Shown here one piece after another: positions 1 through 12,190 of a DNA stretch of 64,000 nucleotides. Under the pieces are notes generated by a model, which saw only the letters and a program-made list of their open reading frames with translations, was not told the DNA's origin and made no database searches. Numbering within the stretch: the stretch's first letter is position 1; each line of letters opens with the position of its first letter. A program made the position numbers and the translations under genes. Source of the DNA: Margaritifera margaritifera (Eukaryota; Mollusca; Bivalvia; Unionida; Margaritiferidae); contig JAQPZY010001037.1 in assembly GCA_029931535.1 (NCBI GenBank), forward strand, positions 660,001 to 724,000, in the 5' to 3' direction.

Positions 1-819
1 AAGTCAATACTTTGTAAACATTGACATTTTTCTTTACAGAGACTTTGTTCATAAAATGCCGTGTTTATGCTATCTGGCCCATTTTTATTTTAACACGTTT
101 GACATTTTATTATAGTACTAATTTCAAAGAACCATCATAGACAAATTTTAATTATAATTTTTGCTATATTGAACCAAATGAGAAAAAAAAACCAACACCT
201 GTTGCAACCACGAGTTTCGAAGACGTAGTGGCGATAGAGTAACATGCTCCAGACGTGGTGGCGATATGTTAGCATGGGCAAAGAAAGATGTTTTGTTTTA
301 CTTGGGTGGTATTACATCTTCAAAACTTTTGCTGATGCTGAATGTCTCAATTAAGTTTAACGAAAGCTCGAACTAATCTAGTAAAGTCAGTTTTGTTCTC
401 TCTTTTGTCAAGAATTTGGCTGACGTCGCCTTTGACCATATGAGACATTATACAAAATGAAGACGTCCTAAGAAGAAAGTGACTTTAGTTTATTTAATTG
501 CAAAGAAAATCCAGCGTAGTTAACTTAGTACATTGTGCCTTGACTACTGTAAGTTATAAATATGTTATCAAGACGAATGCAAAAAAAAAAAGTTTTGCGG
601 CGATGTGTGCCATCAGAAAATAATTTATTTCTAAAAGTCTTAGTGAAATATATTTTCCTTCTGAAATGCAGTCATTCCTAAAACAAATATGCATTCTATA
701 TACAAGATTTTGCATGCGATATTTTGGCAAGTTCACACATGATATTGACCTTTAACTAAGAAACATCACCACAATTTACTAAAGCAGATAGCATATGTCC
801 CCTCGTGGTATTTTGAACC

Positions 820-1329
820 TTAGCCGGAATTCGTGCTATTTCCTATCATAAACTGAATTCTTTTGAATGGACAATATTTTGCATCTGTGATCTCTGCAGT
901 TGCCCTACAGTCCTTGAAAGAAGAAGATTGGAAACGCACGTCATTTGCAAGCTCATAGGGCCACTTAGTGTCGTGTTCCTCGCTAGCTAGGGATACACAA
1001 CACTTGTAGCTTCCCACCCTAGGATTGGTGAAACCAAGATAGAGACAAACATCATTTCCGTGCAATCTATACTTTACTCCTCCAGTTACACCACATAAGA
1101 AGCTATGGTTTTTATTGGCAATGAAAGTGAGCCAGCTTGACCCAGGACCGATGCTCTTCCCAAATTGAGATTGAAACCGTTCTCCAGAATCAAAGAATTC
1201 GCTGTCTAGTTTCAACTCATACGAACTTTTATTTTGTATCAATATTTCCAAAGAGCGAGTACGATTTGAAAATTCTTGAATTGTTTTCCATGTGAACGGG
1301 ATCTCAGTAAAATTGCTAGGAATTTCCAT
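820..1329 (-). CDS. Actinoporin-like (pore-forming cytolysin family) protein, intact coding exon
   Basis: The frame encodes about 169 residues from the first ATG at 1329. A longer open frame reaches 1368 but starts at TTG and crosses a likely splice acceptor (TTGCAG, exon start at 1362). The body shows the pattern I associate with the sea-anemone cytotoxin / conoporin-like fold: a strand reading IxNKSSYxL, an FxSG turn, a PGSSW stretch, a GVxGGVxYxL strand followed by LYLGFTNP, and a C-terminal strand ending KRIQFMIG. Family members insert an N-terminal helix into sphingomyelin-containing membranes; molluscan relatives serve in digestion, venom or defence. I see no signal peptide. A candidate poly(A) signal lies at 624-629 (AATAAA, minus strand). 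Three broken paralogues lie in the window. The family call rests on weak similarity seen by eye; another beta-sandwich lectin-like fold is possible. Confidence 0.55.
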   Translation of the reverse strand: MEIPSNFTEIPFTWKTIQEFSNRTRSLEILIQNKSSYELKLDSEFFDSGERFQSQFGKSIGPGSSWLTFIANKNHSFLCGVTGGVKYRLHGNDVCLYLGFTNPRVGSYKCCVSLASEEHDTKWPYELANDVRFQSSSFKDCRATAEITDAKYCPFKRIQFMIGNSTNSG

Positions 1330-1362
1330 ATGTTGCTGTATTCTTGCTATTCTTGTCTTTTT

Positions 1363-1697
1363 CTGCAACGAAAGACATAGTTTAATACATTTTCATGTTG
1401 CTCGTAGCTGTATGTATGCACGTATGTATGTATACCTGTACGCATGCAATTATGTATGTATACCTGTATGTGTGCACGTATGTATGTATGCCTGTATGTA
1501 TGTATGTATGTATGTATGTATGCTTGTATGTATGTATGTATTTACGAATTTATTTTTCTATTCTAATATATATAATGTACGTATACATGTTTGTCCTTCC
1601 ATATGTATGTATGTATGTGTGTATGTATGTATGTATGTATGTATGTATGTATGTATGTATGTATGTATGTATGTATGTATGTATGTATGTATGTATG

Positions 1698-1728
<31 letters not shown>

Positions 1729-2153
1729 TTGTCTGAGGAAATCCTCCATCGACACACGTATTCAATCGTTAAATGTGTTATATATTGAAATAGTAATTTT
1801 TCTCATGCAAAGTCAAACCTTTATAAGACTACGAGACAAACACAGAGATATCGGATACGTTCATGTTGGATAATGTTCAGGTAACATAAGGTCACATAAC
1901 GTGAGCCCTAAGCGATCCCAAAACATTTAGCCCCCTTGGAACTTAAGGTCACTAAAATATGACCTTCATAAATGATTTTTAGCCATGTAGTTCAAGAAGA
2001 TTTACGTCAGTGCATTTTAACCGACTGAAGGAGATAACCTCACATACGAAGTATCTGTGATTGGTCCTTGTAGAAAATTCACCAAACAAGAAGATGAAAT
2101 ATTTCAAATATAGTACGGTTATTATTATTGAATATTGCTGATTTAACACTTAC
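1363..2153 (-). other. Candidate intron between a 5' non-coding exon and the coding exon
   Basis: On the minus strand CAG|GTAAGT occurs at 2154/2153, and a CGTTGCAG acceptor ends at 1363, just before the coding exon. The same pair recurs in two other units: CAG|GTAAGT at 8998/8999 with TTGCAG ending at 9749 (plus), and CAG|GTAGGT at 23387/23386 with TTTGCAG at 22737 (minus). Conservation of both junctions in units that otherwise drift supports a real intron of about 650-790 bases. The upstream exon carries no convincing coding frame and would be 5' UTR. Its start is not determined. Confidence 0.55.
1400..1731. repeat. TATG/CATA tetranucleotide microsatellite
   Basis: There is an interrupted (TGTA)n tract with a purer run from about 1604 to 1727. 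It sits inside the candidate intron of the actinoporin-like gene. The Cys/Met/Tyr/Val or His/Thr/Tyr/Ile reading frames across it are artefacts of the repeat. Confidence 0.95.
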
Positions 2154-2574
2154 CTGATAAAGTACACCTTGACTTTCTTCGAGCCTTCGAGCTAACCTCT
2201 TAAATGACGTCCACTTGGCAACATGCTAAGATTTGTACAAACGCGGGGGGGGGGGGGGAAGCTAAAGGTGTAACGAAACGTTTTATTCAGAAATAAACAG
2301 CAAAGCTAGCCGTGATTGGTGCATTATGCAAGAGCTGTAGTTTCTGTCAAACTTAATAAAATTTGGGTCTCTTGGCAACATGTGAGATTATCTTAACTTA
2401 CATATCTAAATAATGTTTTGGTTTTTTATTATTTTTAAAAATGTCATGCACATCACTGAAAATGTACCTGTTGTGTTTGCATAACTCATAGCCTTGTCTA
2501 GTTATAGCAGAGTTATCTCTCCTGCAATCTGGGAGTGTGTGAGACGCATGCTAAAGCTCTATGCCATTTTTATC

Positions 2575-3165
2575 ATTACTGATATAGTTCGTAGCTTAGT
2601 ATCTCATACAATTGTTTTTGACAAGCGAGACTAAGTACACTTGATACTTATACAGTTCCGAGCTATATGTCATATTCTTGAAATAATTAAGATTGGATAT
2701 AGGTATAACGGTACCAATTGCACAAGCCCAGGGTGAAGGTGGGGAGGAGAGCTTGGATAAAATCTCCTTTTGGAAGTAGGAGAGGTACATACTAGATAGT
2801 ACATTGACCTTTGACCTGGTTATTACACAACATGACATCGTGTGATTTATTCTAAAGCACCTATGTGTAATTCAGTAAGTGCTGATATGAACAAGACACA
2901 AGTCATAATTAAAATAATCGATTTTTTTAAAGCAAAACATCTGTTGCTAGTAAAACACAAGTAAGGAAACAACTGTTGAAACAGCTCGATGACATTTTTA
3001 TCAATACTTATATAGGTCGTAGCTTGGTATCTCATAACTTTGTTTTTAACAAGCGAGACTAAGTACACTTGATATTTATAGAGTTCCGAGCTATATGTTA
3101 GATTCTTGAAATAATTAAGGTTGGCTGTATAACGGTACCAATTGCGCAAGATAGGGGTGGGGTGG
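2575..3165. repeat. Tandem pair of about 160-bp blocks inside the duplicon
   Basis: Bases 2575-2735 and 3000-3160 share a block containing GACAAGCGAGACTAAGTACA and then GGTACCAATTGC. A third copy lies at 26185-26340. The material between the two blocks (2750-3000) matches 25950-26185, so the repeat is part of the larger duplicon history. No coding signal was seen. Confidence 0.75.
2805..2817 (-). promoter_or_regulatory. Perfect DR1-type nuclear-receptor half-site pair
   Basis: The plus strand reads TGACCTTTGACCT, so the minus strand is AGGTCA-A-AGGTCA, the textbook direct repeat with one-base spacing bound by RXR/HNF4-class receptors. The duplicate at about 26006 carries a mismatch. It lies about 650 bases beyond the putative 5' exon of the actinoporin-like gene. 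A 13-base site can occur by chance and function is not shown. Confidence 0.3.
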
Positions 3166-4205
3166 AGAGAGATCTTAAGTTGTATTCATATTGTACTTGG
3201 AAATAAACAAAAGCCAGATGTGACTGGTGCATTATGCAAGAGTTGCAGTTGTTTTAGCAGGCTTCATAAAAGTTGAGTCTATTGGCCACATGTGAGATTA
3301 CATTAATTTATATTTAAATCATGTTCTGTATTTTTTATGCTTTTAAAAAAAAAAATATTTTACGTACATCACTGAAAATCTATATGTTATAATTGGATAG
3401 CTCTTACGCCTGTATAGTTCCAGCAGAGTTATATATCTTAAGTGCAATGGAGTACGTAGTTATGTCCTTGCCAAATTGACAATTTAACATTGCTCTCTGT
3501 GACAGTGTGACACGAATGCTTAAGTTGGACCTAAGGTATATTTCTTTCACCAAACGTTGACATTAAGGCCTATGGAAAAACAGTTGGTACAGTGATACTT
3601 ATAGGGACCAGCAGCCTCGCAGTGTCAGAACAGATTTGTGTACATGTAGGCGCCATTTATAAACGATAAGGTCTGATTTAGTAAAACAAATGGACATTGA
3701 ACATTTGCGTCCACATATTGACAGGCTTCGAATGATAGAATGTATAACTCTTCAGGAAACAACATATGTTGGCTCTTAAAGGGAGCTTTTGATAAAGATG
3801 GCCACAGTAGACAAAGAGTTGTGTGGCCTGGTGGCTTAGTATCAGTAGAGTAAGCTCGTGAATTGTCATACATGCAACAATATACATTTCGTAAACACAG
3901 TGTGGATGATTTTAGGCAAATAATAACTATGTCACATGCATATAATGATATATCATGTATAAACAGTAACTATCTGGTTCTAGAAAAGTATGCCATAGCC
4001 CAGGATAGAGAACACTATAGGGCTAAAGGAAGGTGCTTCAGTTCTTGTAGATCAATTTGTATCAAATAGGCTATTCTGGTTTGAGCTAGTTTAGGTAATT
4101 TATTATAGATGTGGTCTTCCGTCCCTCTTTAATTTTTATTGTCATCCAACAGTTGTCTCGTTTTGTACACTTTCATGTCTTGAAATTCTTCATGCAGTTT
4201 ATACA

Positions 4206-7200
4206 GATCCTTTGATCCAGCCGCATGCAGGGAACCTCTGGATTTATCAGTGAACAATATATCTAAGGCGAAACTCAGATCAGTTTTTCATTAGCGGTAT
4301 CCGACACAGGCCATTGCACAGTTAAGTCAACGGGAGAACAGTGGATATGTACAGTCATATATGATCTCATTCGACCCGAAAACATCTGGCCTTAAGCCAA
4401 TTATTGCCAAGTAGATTATCTCTGCACATGACAATGTGTCACTTACCACGGACGCGATTATAATGTACTTCGAGAAAGCGAGAAGGATCTGCTGATTGTT
4501 TATACGACAGTTAGTTATATATATGGAACGTAATTAGCAGTAACAAAGTGCTCTTATGTTCCATTTGCTCAATTGAATAATGAATAGAGCTTGTGATCAG
4601 ATTTTTTAAAAATGTAGTGAAGCGAGTAATGTTTAACTCAGACGCCGTAATTGTTTTCACAATAATCTATGTATTCAATGGAACAGTGCTTTACAGATAA
4701 TATAATGCTTCGTGATCCATACAGTACGTTCGATATCCTAATGGATAAATAATTACTAACGTTATTGAAGGATACGTATGCTTAAAAAGGCACAAACTGG
4801 GAATGACAATTTATTTTCTTGAACTTTAATGCTGTCTTGGTTCTCAGATATTTACAAACTTCATTGGATTACATAAAGGTTTATCTTCATTGGTTTGCAT
4901 GTATATTTATTGAATATCCTTTATTTTAAAGCATTGCATTTATTAATAAAGCATAAATTAGAGTCATTACATTACTGAAGAGCTTTCAAGTTTACAAACG
5001 TTTGCACGAGAAATTAATCGAAACCAATAAAGTTTCATTGTTTCTCATATTTTATAAAAGAATCATGCTATACGCTTTACAACACTTCAAATACGGTTGG
5101 TATTAAACAAAACTCACAAACTAGTGATGCTTTACTATGGCGTTCCGAGTTGTAGGTGGAGCACTTCGAATACCAGCGAAGTTAATACATGTATTATGAC
5201 TTGAAATTTGTGGATTATCTCGCCCTGGAAAATCGTGAAAACTTGCATCCCACGAATAATAATAAAAAGTATTTCAATGATACTTTTCACGACGGATCAA
5301 GCATTAGTTTGGGTGAAGAGGCAGAGACTGAGAAAGTTATCATCAGCCAGTCCATTTAGAAGAATTAATCTCCCGCTTGTGTGTTGTTTGAGCAATCCCC
5401 AAGTTGTAAAGAAATCATGAATATTTTGTCTGCATTCCATTAAAATCTTAGATAAATTGACTACTATTCAATTTTGTGCCAAAGTACTCTGAGCTGTCTG
5501 TAGTGAAATTCCTTGCTTCCAGGACCTTCAGTTTCTTCTCCTAAATCCTCAGTTTTCAAAACTTGTTCTATAGTTTTCCATACACGGGACTCCCAGTTAT
5601 TTTGTTATAAAGAAATATGGCCATTGACTTCAGTTTTTTAATATCTCCAGAGAGCTAAATTTTGTAATATAAGAGATCATTGCATGTAAATAACCAATTT
5701 GTATTGTTCTCATGTCTTCAATCATGGGGTGGGCATATTACAGGCTATGGAAAAATATTAAAGTCATTGTCATTGTTGTTCTGGTTAAAAGCATTTTCAC
5801 CAGATACAGAAACAGAACTTAAAGCTAGCAGTTTTCTTATTTGGAAGTAAATATGAAATTTGTAAACAGATTTAATAACCTCAGGGGTATTTGTATCTGT
5901 TAAATGTCTATATGACATAACGAAAGCAAATTTAATTGATTATGTCAGAATTTCTTGTCACATGATGCTATATTTATTCATCGAATATTCAAACTGTAAA
6001 ATGTAAGTATAATTTGTTTACTGTTTGAGTATAGTAGAATTTTTATTCCGTTAATTAGTCTAAAGGTACTGACCGCACTTTAGTTTGTTTCTGACAACTT
6101 TTAGTACAATAAACACCTTATTTGAAAATCCTTATGTTAATAAACTAGTTGAACGCAGCACATTGTCAGACCTCTAAATACAAGCTATACACATTGATTT
6201 AAAACGCAAAGTGAATATAAAAACATACAGCATTAAATCAAATTAGAAAGAAGCATTGAGATTCATGGGAATTCTCTATGTGAAACTTTTGCGATATTGG
6301 GATATTTTCTCGTACGGACGATTCTTGTACCTGATTGCAGTCTGCGCAGGGGAAAATACCACAGAAATTCTTCATTTACCTGACTTAATTCATACCAATT
6401 TATATTTTCCTTATATAAGTATTTGAATAGAATTAGTTGGTGGGGTGATTAGGGGATTATTTGTATTAGCACAATCGACATTCTTGTGTAGAGGACAGTT
6501 TTAATATAATAATAATGATAAATGGGAACCACTAGATCAAGGGAGAGAACTTGTTCCTTTGCTGTTTCTAAGATACGAAAGAGTTCTGTTCCTATAATTG
6601 TGTGACAAATCGGCTGCTTTTTAAGTACTATATGACATCTGCTGAAATATAACAATCGCGCGTACAACACACATCTAGTTATGAAATGAAGATTGTCAGA
6701 TATGGAAAGTGTGATATTTAAGGAAAAATATAGTCATTCGATGATCAGACATACATTAATGGATTGATATAAGTGTCATTTAAGGAGAGTATGTGTGTAC
6801 CATGATTTAACGGCACGTCATCTCAATTTTGGCTATATAGGGCAGATCAAAAGAAAAGTTCTAAAAATGTAGATAACAAGAACTTTACCAAAGAGGACTA
6901 TAAACATATAAAGCTTTCCAAAATAAATATAAACATGAAGTTTTAGAAGATAAAACTGAATATGTAAAGAAATTAAAATTATCTATCTGTTACTTTTGTT
7001 ATCTCTTTTAGGTATTACTGCACTATTAAGTCAATCCAGATGTCCAGAGAGCCACAGTGATTCCGTGGTTAGACTAACTATTAGTGGATTGCAGATTTTA
7101 TTACTCCAAAGGCAAGCCATGGTCCGCTGCATTAGTGTGTCTGCAATTTTATCAAATGATTTGTAATATTGTTTTATGTTATTGTCAATGTTATACTACC

Positions 7201-8300
7201 TTAGATTTTCAATATTTCATGAAACAAAATAAAGACAGTTTCTATAATTATAACATTGATCAGTGTCTATATTAGCAAATCAGTACTGCCATGACTTTGA
7301 CCGCCATTCTATCCTTCTGAATTTTCATGATCAACACTGAGTTGTTCTATATGATGAATATCATGATCCTGGTGACCTTAACTGAAATTTCTAGTGATGT
7401 TCTTTTTTTCTTTTTCTTTGTTTTTCTTTTTTTAAGGGTAAGGACGCATAACATTCTATGATGCTCATTTGGAAAACAAAACTTGTTTTTCTCAGAAATT
7501 ACACAGAGCTTGTCACAGTTACATCTAAAGCAGTTACAGGCAAGATGTTCCTTACAATTACTAAAATAGTCAGTGTAAAAGTAAGAGAAATGATGGCATG
7601 CAAAAAATTAAGTTGAATATAAATTTCATTAGATTAATGAGGTAAGATGTATTCTGAAACTTTGAAATGGACATTAAAATTGTTTCAAGACAGACAGTTA
7701 GAGTAAAAACTGTTTTTCTTTTCATGTTATCATAGTCAATATATATGTAATGTTGCTCTACTGGGTATGAACCATGGGTCTGAAAAGTTCTCACCTCATG
7801 TGCACACCAGTGGCATTGTCTCTCCAGGTCCATATTTTTGTGAGACGAAGAGTATAAATTATGACTTTTTACTGACATATCTTTTCAAACGAAACAATAT
7901 GGACAGAGCTGTTTCCAAACAAATTACTTCTTTTTTTTTTTTAAATGTAAACATAAAAATACACTAAAATTGAATTTCTCGGTCATTGCATGAAATCACA
8001 ATTTGTTTGTGGAAATGTATTCTAACTCGTTTGATATAATCAAAGAAGCTTCGTTGTTTGACTTGTTTCGCATAGGATTCCTTCCTTCAAACTTACATTT
8101 GTTACGTTACATATGACATAAACTGACCTACTCCATTATAACCGCATATATAAAGTGTACCCCTGGCCACAACACACCGGGGCAAAGGTTACCAAACTTG
8201 ACAGTTACTGTAATATTATACTATTGATATAGATACATAGCAACCAAGGTCATTAATTAGCAACTATTATTGTTATCATTTCCAAATATCACTCCATTGA
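4206..8300. other. No gene recognised
   Basis: This is AT-rich sequence with only short frames (60-100 codons) that show no recognisable motif or compositional signature of coding. A fragment at about 7030-7075 resembles the head of the SINE at 8311. I see no LTR or LINE signature. Confidence 0.6.
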
Positions 8301-8310
8301 TTAGGCCCAT

Positions 8311-8545
8311 CAAGATGTCTAGATAGTCACCGAGACTCAGTGGTTAGCGTGCCGGAATTTTCATTGTTAGCTTGCATATTCGAATCCTACTGCACCTGAC
8401 TGAATCGGCTGCAGTTGTGTGTACCTGGGCAAGGCACTTTACTCGTTTGCCACGGTAGTAAATCTCCGTTCGTGTGTTTGAAGGGATAGGTAAAGAGACC
8501 ACTGAATCAACACACACATGGTAATAGATATTACTGTCGTTGTAA
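8311..8545 (+). mobile_element. tRNA-derived SINE
   Basis: A pol III A-box-like stretch (ACTCAGTGGTTAGCGTG, 8335-8351) is followed about 27 bases later by a B-box-like TATTCGAATCC (8377-8387). Downstream is ACCTGGGCAAGGCACTTTAC, a core motif I recognise from many invertebrate tRNA-derived SINEs. The ends are approximate and no clear target duplication was found. Mismatches in the A box and an elongated variable arm argue against a functional tRNA. Confidence 0.6.
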
Positions 8546-9444
8546 CATTATGTTTCTTAAAGCTTGTTTAATCTGGGATTTAAGTTGTGCAGTAGGTACT
8601 AGGTATATGCTATACATACAAAAAGCAGAGAATGAAAAACATGAATATATGAAAGGAATAGATGTGACTAATATAGTTAATTGAAGAGATGCCTTACTCA
8701 TACCTTATTTTAATGTTCTTAATTTTTTACTAAGTTTGAGAATTTACTTATGGGAATTGGAAAGGGCGAGAGTAGGCATATTTAGGAAATTAGAAACAGT
8801 AGCAGTAATTATTACTGTAACAAAACATTATTAGGAAACGAACATGTTGTACTTCCCGTGTCCTACTCTGTTTATCGATCGGCCTGAACCACACCAAATT
8901 ATATAAGGCAAGGTCATCAACAAAAGCGTCAGAAGGTACAGGGAAGTAGGCGGCATTTAAGATGTCAGCTTGAAGGACGCCTAGGTGTTCCTTATCAGGT
9001 AAGTGCTAAATCAGCAAGATTCCATCATTTTAACCATACTATATTCGAAATCACCCATCTTCCCTTTTGGTTAATTTTCTACAAAGGAAAATCACAGATA
9101 TTAGTCTTCGTATGTGTGGTGTATGTCTTAATCTCTTTCACTCCGTTAAAATGCAGTATCCTGAATCGGAGTAAACTACATGGTTAAAATTATTTATGAG
9201 GGTCATATTTTAGCAACCTATGGTTCCCAAGGGCTAAATGTTTAGGTATCGCTAAGTGCTCACGGTTCTGTGATCTCATGGTACCTCAACATTATCCAAC
9301 ACACGAGATTATTCGATATTTTTGTGTTTACGTTATTGTCTTATAAAGGTTTGACTTTTGCATGATAACGATTACTATTTCAATATATAACACATTTAGC
9401 GATTGAACACGTGGGTCGATGGAGGAGTTCCTCGGACAATTACA

Positions 9445-9690
9445 TATATGCATACATACATACATACATACATACATACATACATACATACATACATACA
9501 TACATACATACATACATACATGTTGATGGACAGAAAAATATGCATACGTACATGATACATATTAGGATAGAAAAATATATGCGTACATACATACATACAT
9601 ACATACATACATACATACATACATACATACATACACACATACATACATACATACATACATACATACATACATACATACATGCATACATAT
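9445..9690. repeat. CATA microsatellite (two tracts) in the candidate intron
   Basis: Two (CATA)n tracts at about 9449-9520 and 9585-9690 are separated by a spacer containing GATGGACAGAAAAATATG. The spacer is also present between the tracts of the 1400-1731 copy (reverse orientation), so the compound microsatellite is older than the unit duplication. Confidence 0.9.
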
Positions 9691-9749
9691 GTGCATACAT
9701 ACATCTACGAGCAATATGTAAATGTATTAAACGATGTCTTATGTTGCAG

Positions 9750-10308
9750 AACTTTGCACAAAGAGAGGACCAAGAAAAAACCCACAACTACCCCAAAATA
9801 AAAAACCACAACAACAACACAGCAACACATGGAGATTTTATAGAGATCCCGTTCAAGTAGCAAAACATCGAAATATTTTCAAAACGTGTACGTCCGTTGG
9901 AAATATTCATTGAAAAAAGTTCGTATATGTTGGAACTCTACAGCAAATTCTTTGATTCTGGAGAACGGTTTGAATCTACATTTGGAAATGACATTATTCC
10001 TGGGGTCGAGATGGTTCACTTTCATTGCCAATAAATCCCTGAGGGTTTTCTGTGGTGTTAATGGAGGATTGAAGTATAGATTACCGGCAAATAATGTCTG
10101 TATTTATCTTGGTTTCACCAATCCTTGGGCGGGAAGCAGCAAGTGTTTTGTATGCCTAACTCGCGAGGAACACACCGCTGTGTGGGCCTATGAACAAGCA
10201 AATGACGGGCTCTTCAAATCTACTTCTTTCGGGAGCTGTCGTGCAACTGCAGAGATGACAGACGCCAAATATTGTCCATCCAAGAGGATTCTGTTTCGGA
10301 TAGAATAA
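9750..10308 (+). pseudogene. Actinoporin-like pseudogene, plus-strand copy
   Basis: This is homologous to the intact exon at 820-1329 across its length. It keeps the PG turn, the GGxKYRL strand, YLGFTNP and the C-terminal KRILFRIE end. It is broken in three ways: the N-terminal part is shortened with a stop soon after the first ATG, an extra G at about 9999 in the CCTGGGG run shifts frame within the PG turn, and the 5' part is therefore in a different frame from the rest. The open frame 9886-10308 begins in the wrong frame for its first part. The upstream acceptor TTGCAG (9749) is kept. It could be a silenced paralogue or contain sequencing error in the G run. Confidence 0.55.
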
Positions 10309-11304
10309 AATATGACATTCCACTAAGCTTCAAAATATCACGAGGGGATATATACTATCTGTTTTTCTGATGATATACATCGTCTCAAAATAATGTTGAC
10401 CGTAGATCGTATTCATCTTCATAGTATATTTATAACTTTCAGTAATCAAGGCACAATGTACTAAAATGATACATGCTGGATCTTCTTTGCAATTAAATAA
10501 ATGAAAGTTATTTTCTTCTAAGCACGTCTTTATTTTGTATAATGTCTCTAATGCTCGAAGGCGAGGTCACAAAAATCCTTGACAGAAGAGAGTACAGAAA
10601 CTGAGTTTACCAAATGAGTTATGGCTTTCTTTAAACTTAATCGAGACATTCAGCATCAACAAAAGTTTCCAAGATGTAATATCACTCAAGTTCAACAAAG
10701 AATCCTTCTTTGCCCATGTCACTCTATTGCCACTACGTCCTCAAAACTCCTGGATGCAACAAATGGTCTTTTTTTCTGATTTAGTTCAAGATTGCATGAG
10801 AAAATACAATTACAAATTAATAAGAATTGATTCTAGCAAAATTAGTACTAGAATGAAACATCAAAAGCGTTCCATAACAGTTACGAAACAAAAATGGACC
10901 AGATAAAATAAGCACGTCATTTTATGAACGAAGTCTTTGTAGAGAATAATGTCAATGTTTACAAAGTATTGGTTTCACATCGTGTTATCATGGATATTAC
11001 TTATGTGCACAAATAGCAAGATTTTCTAACACACGCATGATGCTGTCGCTTCTTAGCTAACCATACAAATAGGCAACGTATTCATACCTATTTACTTAAT
11101 TTCTTATTTATTTACGTACGTACCCATAGTCTATTTATTTCATTTACTAGAACCGGCATTTGTAGGTCACAAGCTATTCTCAAAAATAAAAAATATTAAA
11201 ATCGGGGTAAATAAGAATTCTAAGTGTAGAATAATGAGTTATCGCATGACTACTGTATTTGTTATACGCTAATATATGCACGCCATAATTTCTGTATATG
11301 TAAC

Positions 11305-12052
11305 TGTTACGACTCTATGGTCTAAGAAAAATGTAACAGAAAGAAAGTGAAACCAACAAATCAAGTAAAAATCAACAAGCAATTTATTACTAGATAATTA
11401 AAATGAAAAAAATCAAAAAGTCACTTACAGTAATGTGTTTTGAAATCCTAATAATCCAATAAGAATGATTGTTCTAATCACAAGTCCTAAATATAGAATG
11501 TTCCGAATTCACGGCTGTGTCCTTGAATGTTATGATGTGCTAATGGTCTCCAAAGTCCTGATGTACTAGTAATCTTGATGAGCTGATGTCAAAATGAAGT
11601 ATTCCAAAATCTCTGAATAAGTTCACTTAAATTCCAAAATCATCAATTAAAAATCCAAAATCTAAAAGTTTATGAGCACTGTTATAATCCAATGAATATT
11701 TAAAATAATTCCTCTCTTAGAATTTGGAATGCATTTTCACAACTGTAATAGCTCTTTACAAGACTGATGGTAATGTCAAAACTGAAAAAATGTCCACCAA
11801 ACATGGTATATATAAAGATTGGTCACATGACAGAATGTTCTAGAACATGTGTCATCTTAATGGAATTTTACTTGTAAACAACAATCAACCTTGACCTTCA
11901 AATTGAGAAAACATATTGATCAAAACAACCTAATTCAAGGACACTAGTTATACATGTTTTTCCTGATAAGAGAGTTAAGCAAATATTAAAGTGAAGAAAC
12001 ATTTATAATTTCCTAAAATATTTATAATATTATATAAACATCATACATAACA
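11305..12052 (-). repeat. 3' LTR (element orientation) of the Gmr1-like element
   Basis: The LTR starts TGTTACGACT and ends ATACATAACA on the plus strand. It is 748 bp, against 747 bp for the partner at 17132-17878. Differences cluster at about 11627, 11700, 11732, 11949-11970 and 12012. Confidence 0.95.
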
Positions 12053-12060
12053 CCTCCCCT
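12053..12060 (-). other. Polypurine tract
   Basis: On the minus strand AGGGGAGG directly abuts the start of the 3' LTR, the position used for plus-strand DNA priming in LTR elements. Confidence 0.7.
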
Positions 12061-12190
12061 CATAAAGAAAAAGAAAGATTTATGTAATAAAGCTTTCTTT
12101 TGAATATACATCTAATACTATAATAACCAAAATTACATAAGAACATGTTTTATGATACTGGACTTGATTACATCAATCAATATTACATTC

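Larger units (their letters stand above)
1..4205 (-). repeat. Duplicon, left copy (actinoporin unit and upstream flank)
   Basis: This block matches the right copy at 21010-24500 in the same order: 3' flank, actinoporin-like exon, TATG microsatellite, donor region, then a long non-coding stretch ending near the motif TTCATGCAGTTTATA at about 4190 and 24480. Bases 1-165 read in reverse also match 10860-10980, so the window opens inside the unit. Divergence by eye is moderate, with many small indels. The gene is the only intact copy. Boundaries are approximate because I aligned by eye. Confidence 0.8.
8945..10760 (+). repeat. Actinoporin unit, plus-strand copy (left arm of a large inverted repeat)
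   Basis: The order is splice donor region (8998/8999), CATA microsatellite, acceptor (9749), broken coding exon, then a 3' flank that matches the reverse complement of 21010-21600 and of 220-780. With the minus-strand unit at 21010-23455 it forms inverted arms of roughly 1.8-2.4 kb around segment A. Similarity fades near 8945 and 23455. Confidence 0.75.

Noticed and set aside
1292..1873. Long Cys/Met/Tyr/Val frame (193 codons) and its opposite-strand His/Thr/Tyr frames
   Set aside because: They are readings of the TATG microsatellite; stop-free frames arise from the four-base period. The same applies at 9328-9860 and 22619-22969.
7025..7080. tRNA-like word near GTGGTTAGACTAAC
   Set aside because: Only a partial match to the head of the SINE at 8311; no B box. 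It may be a small SINE fragment but is too short to call.
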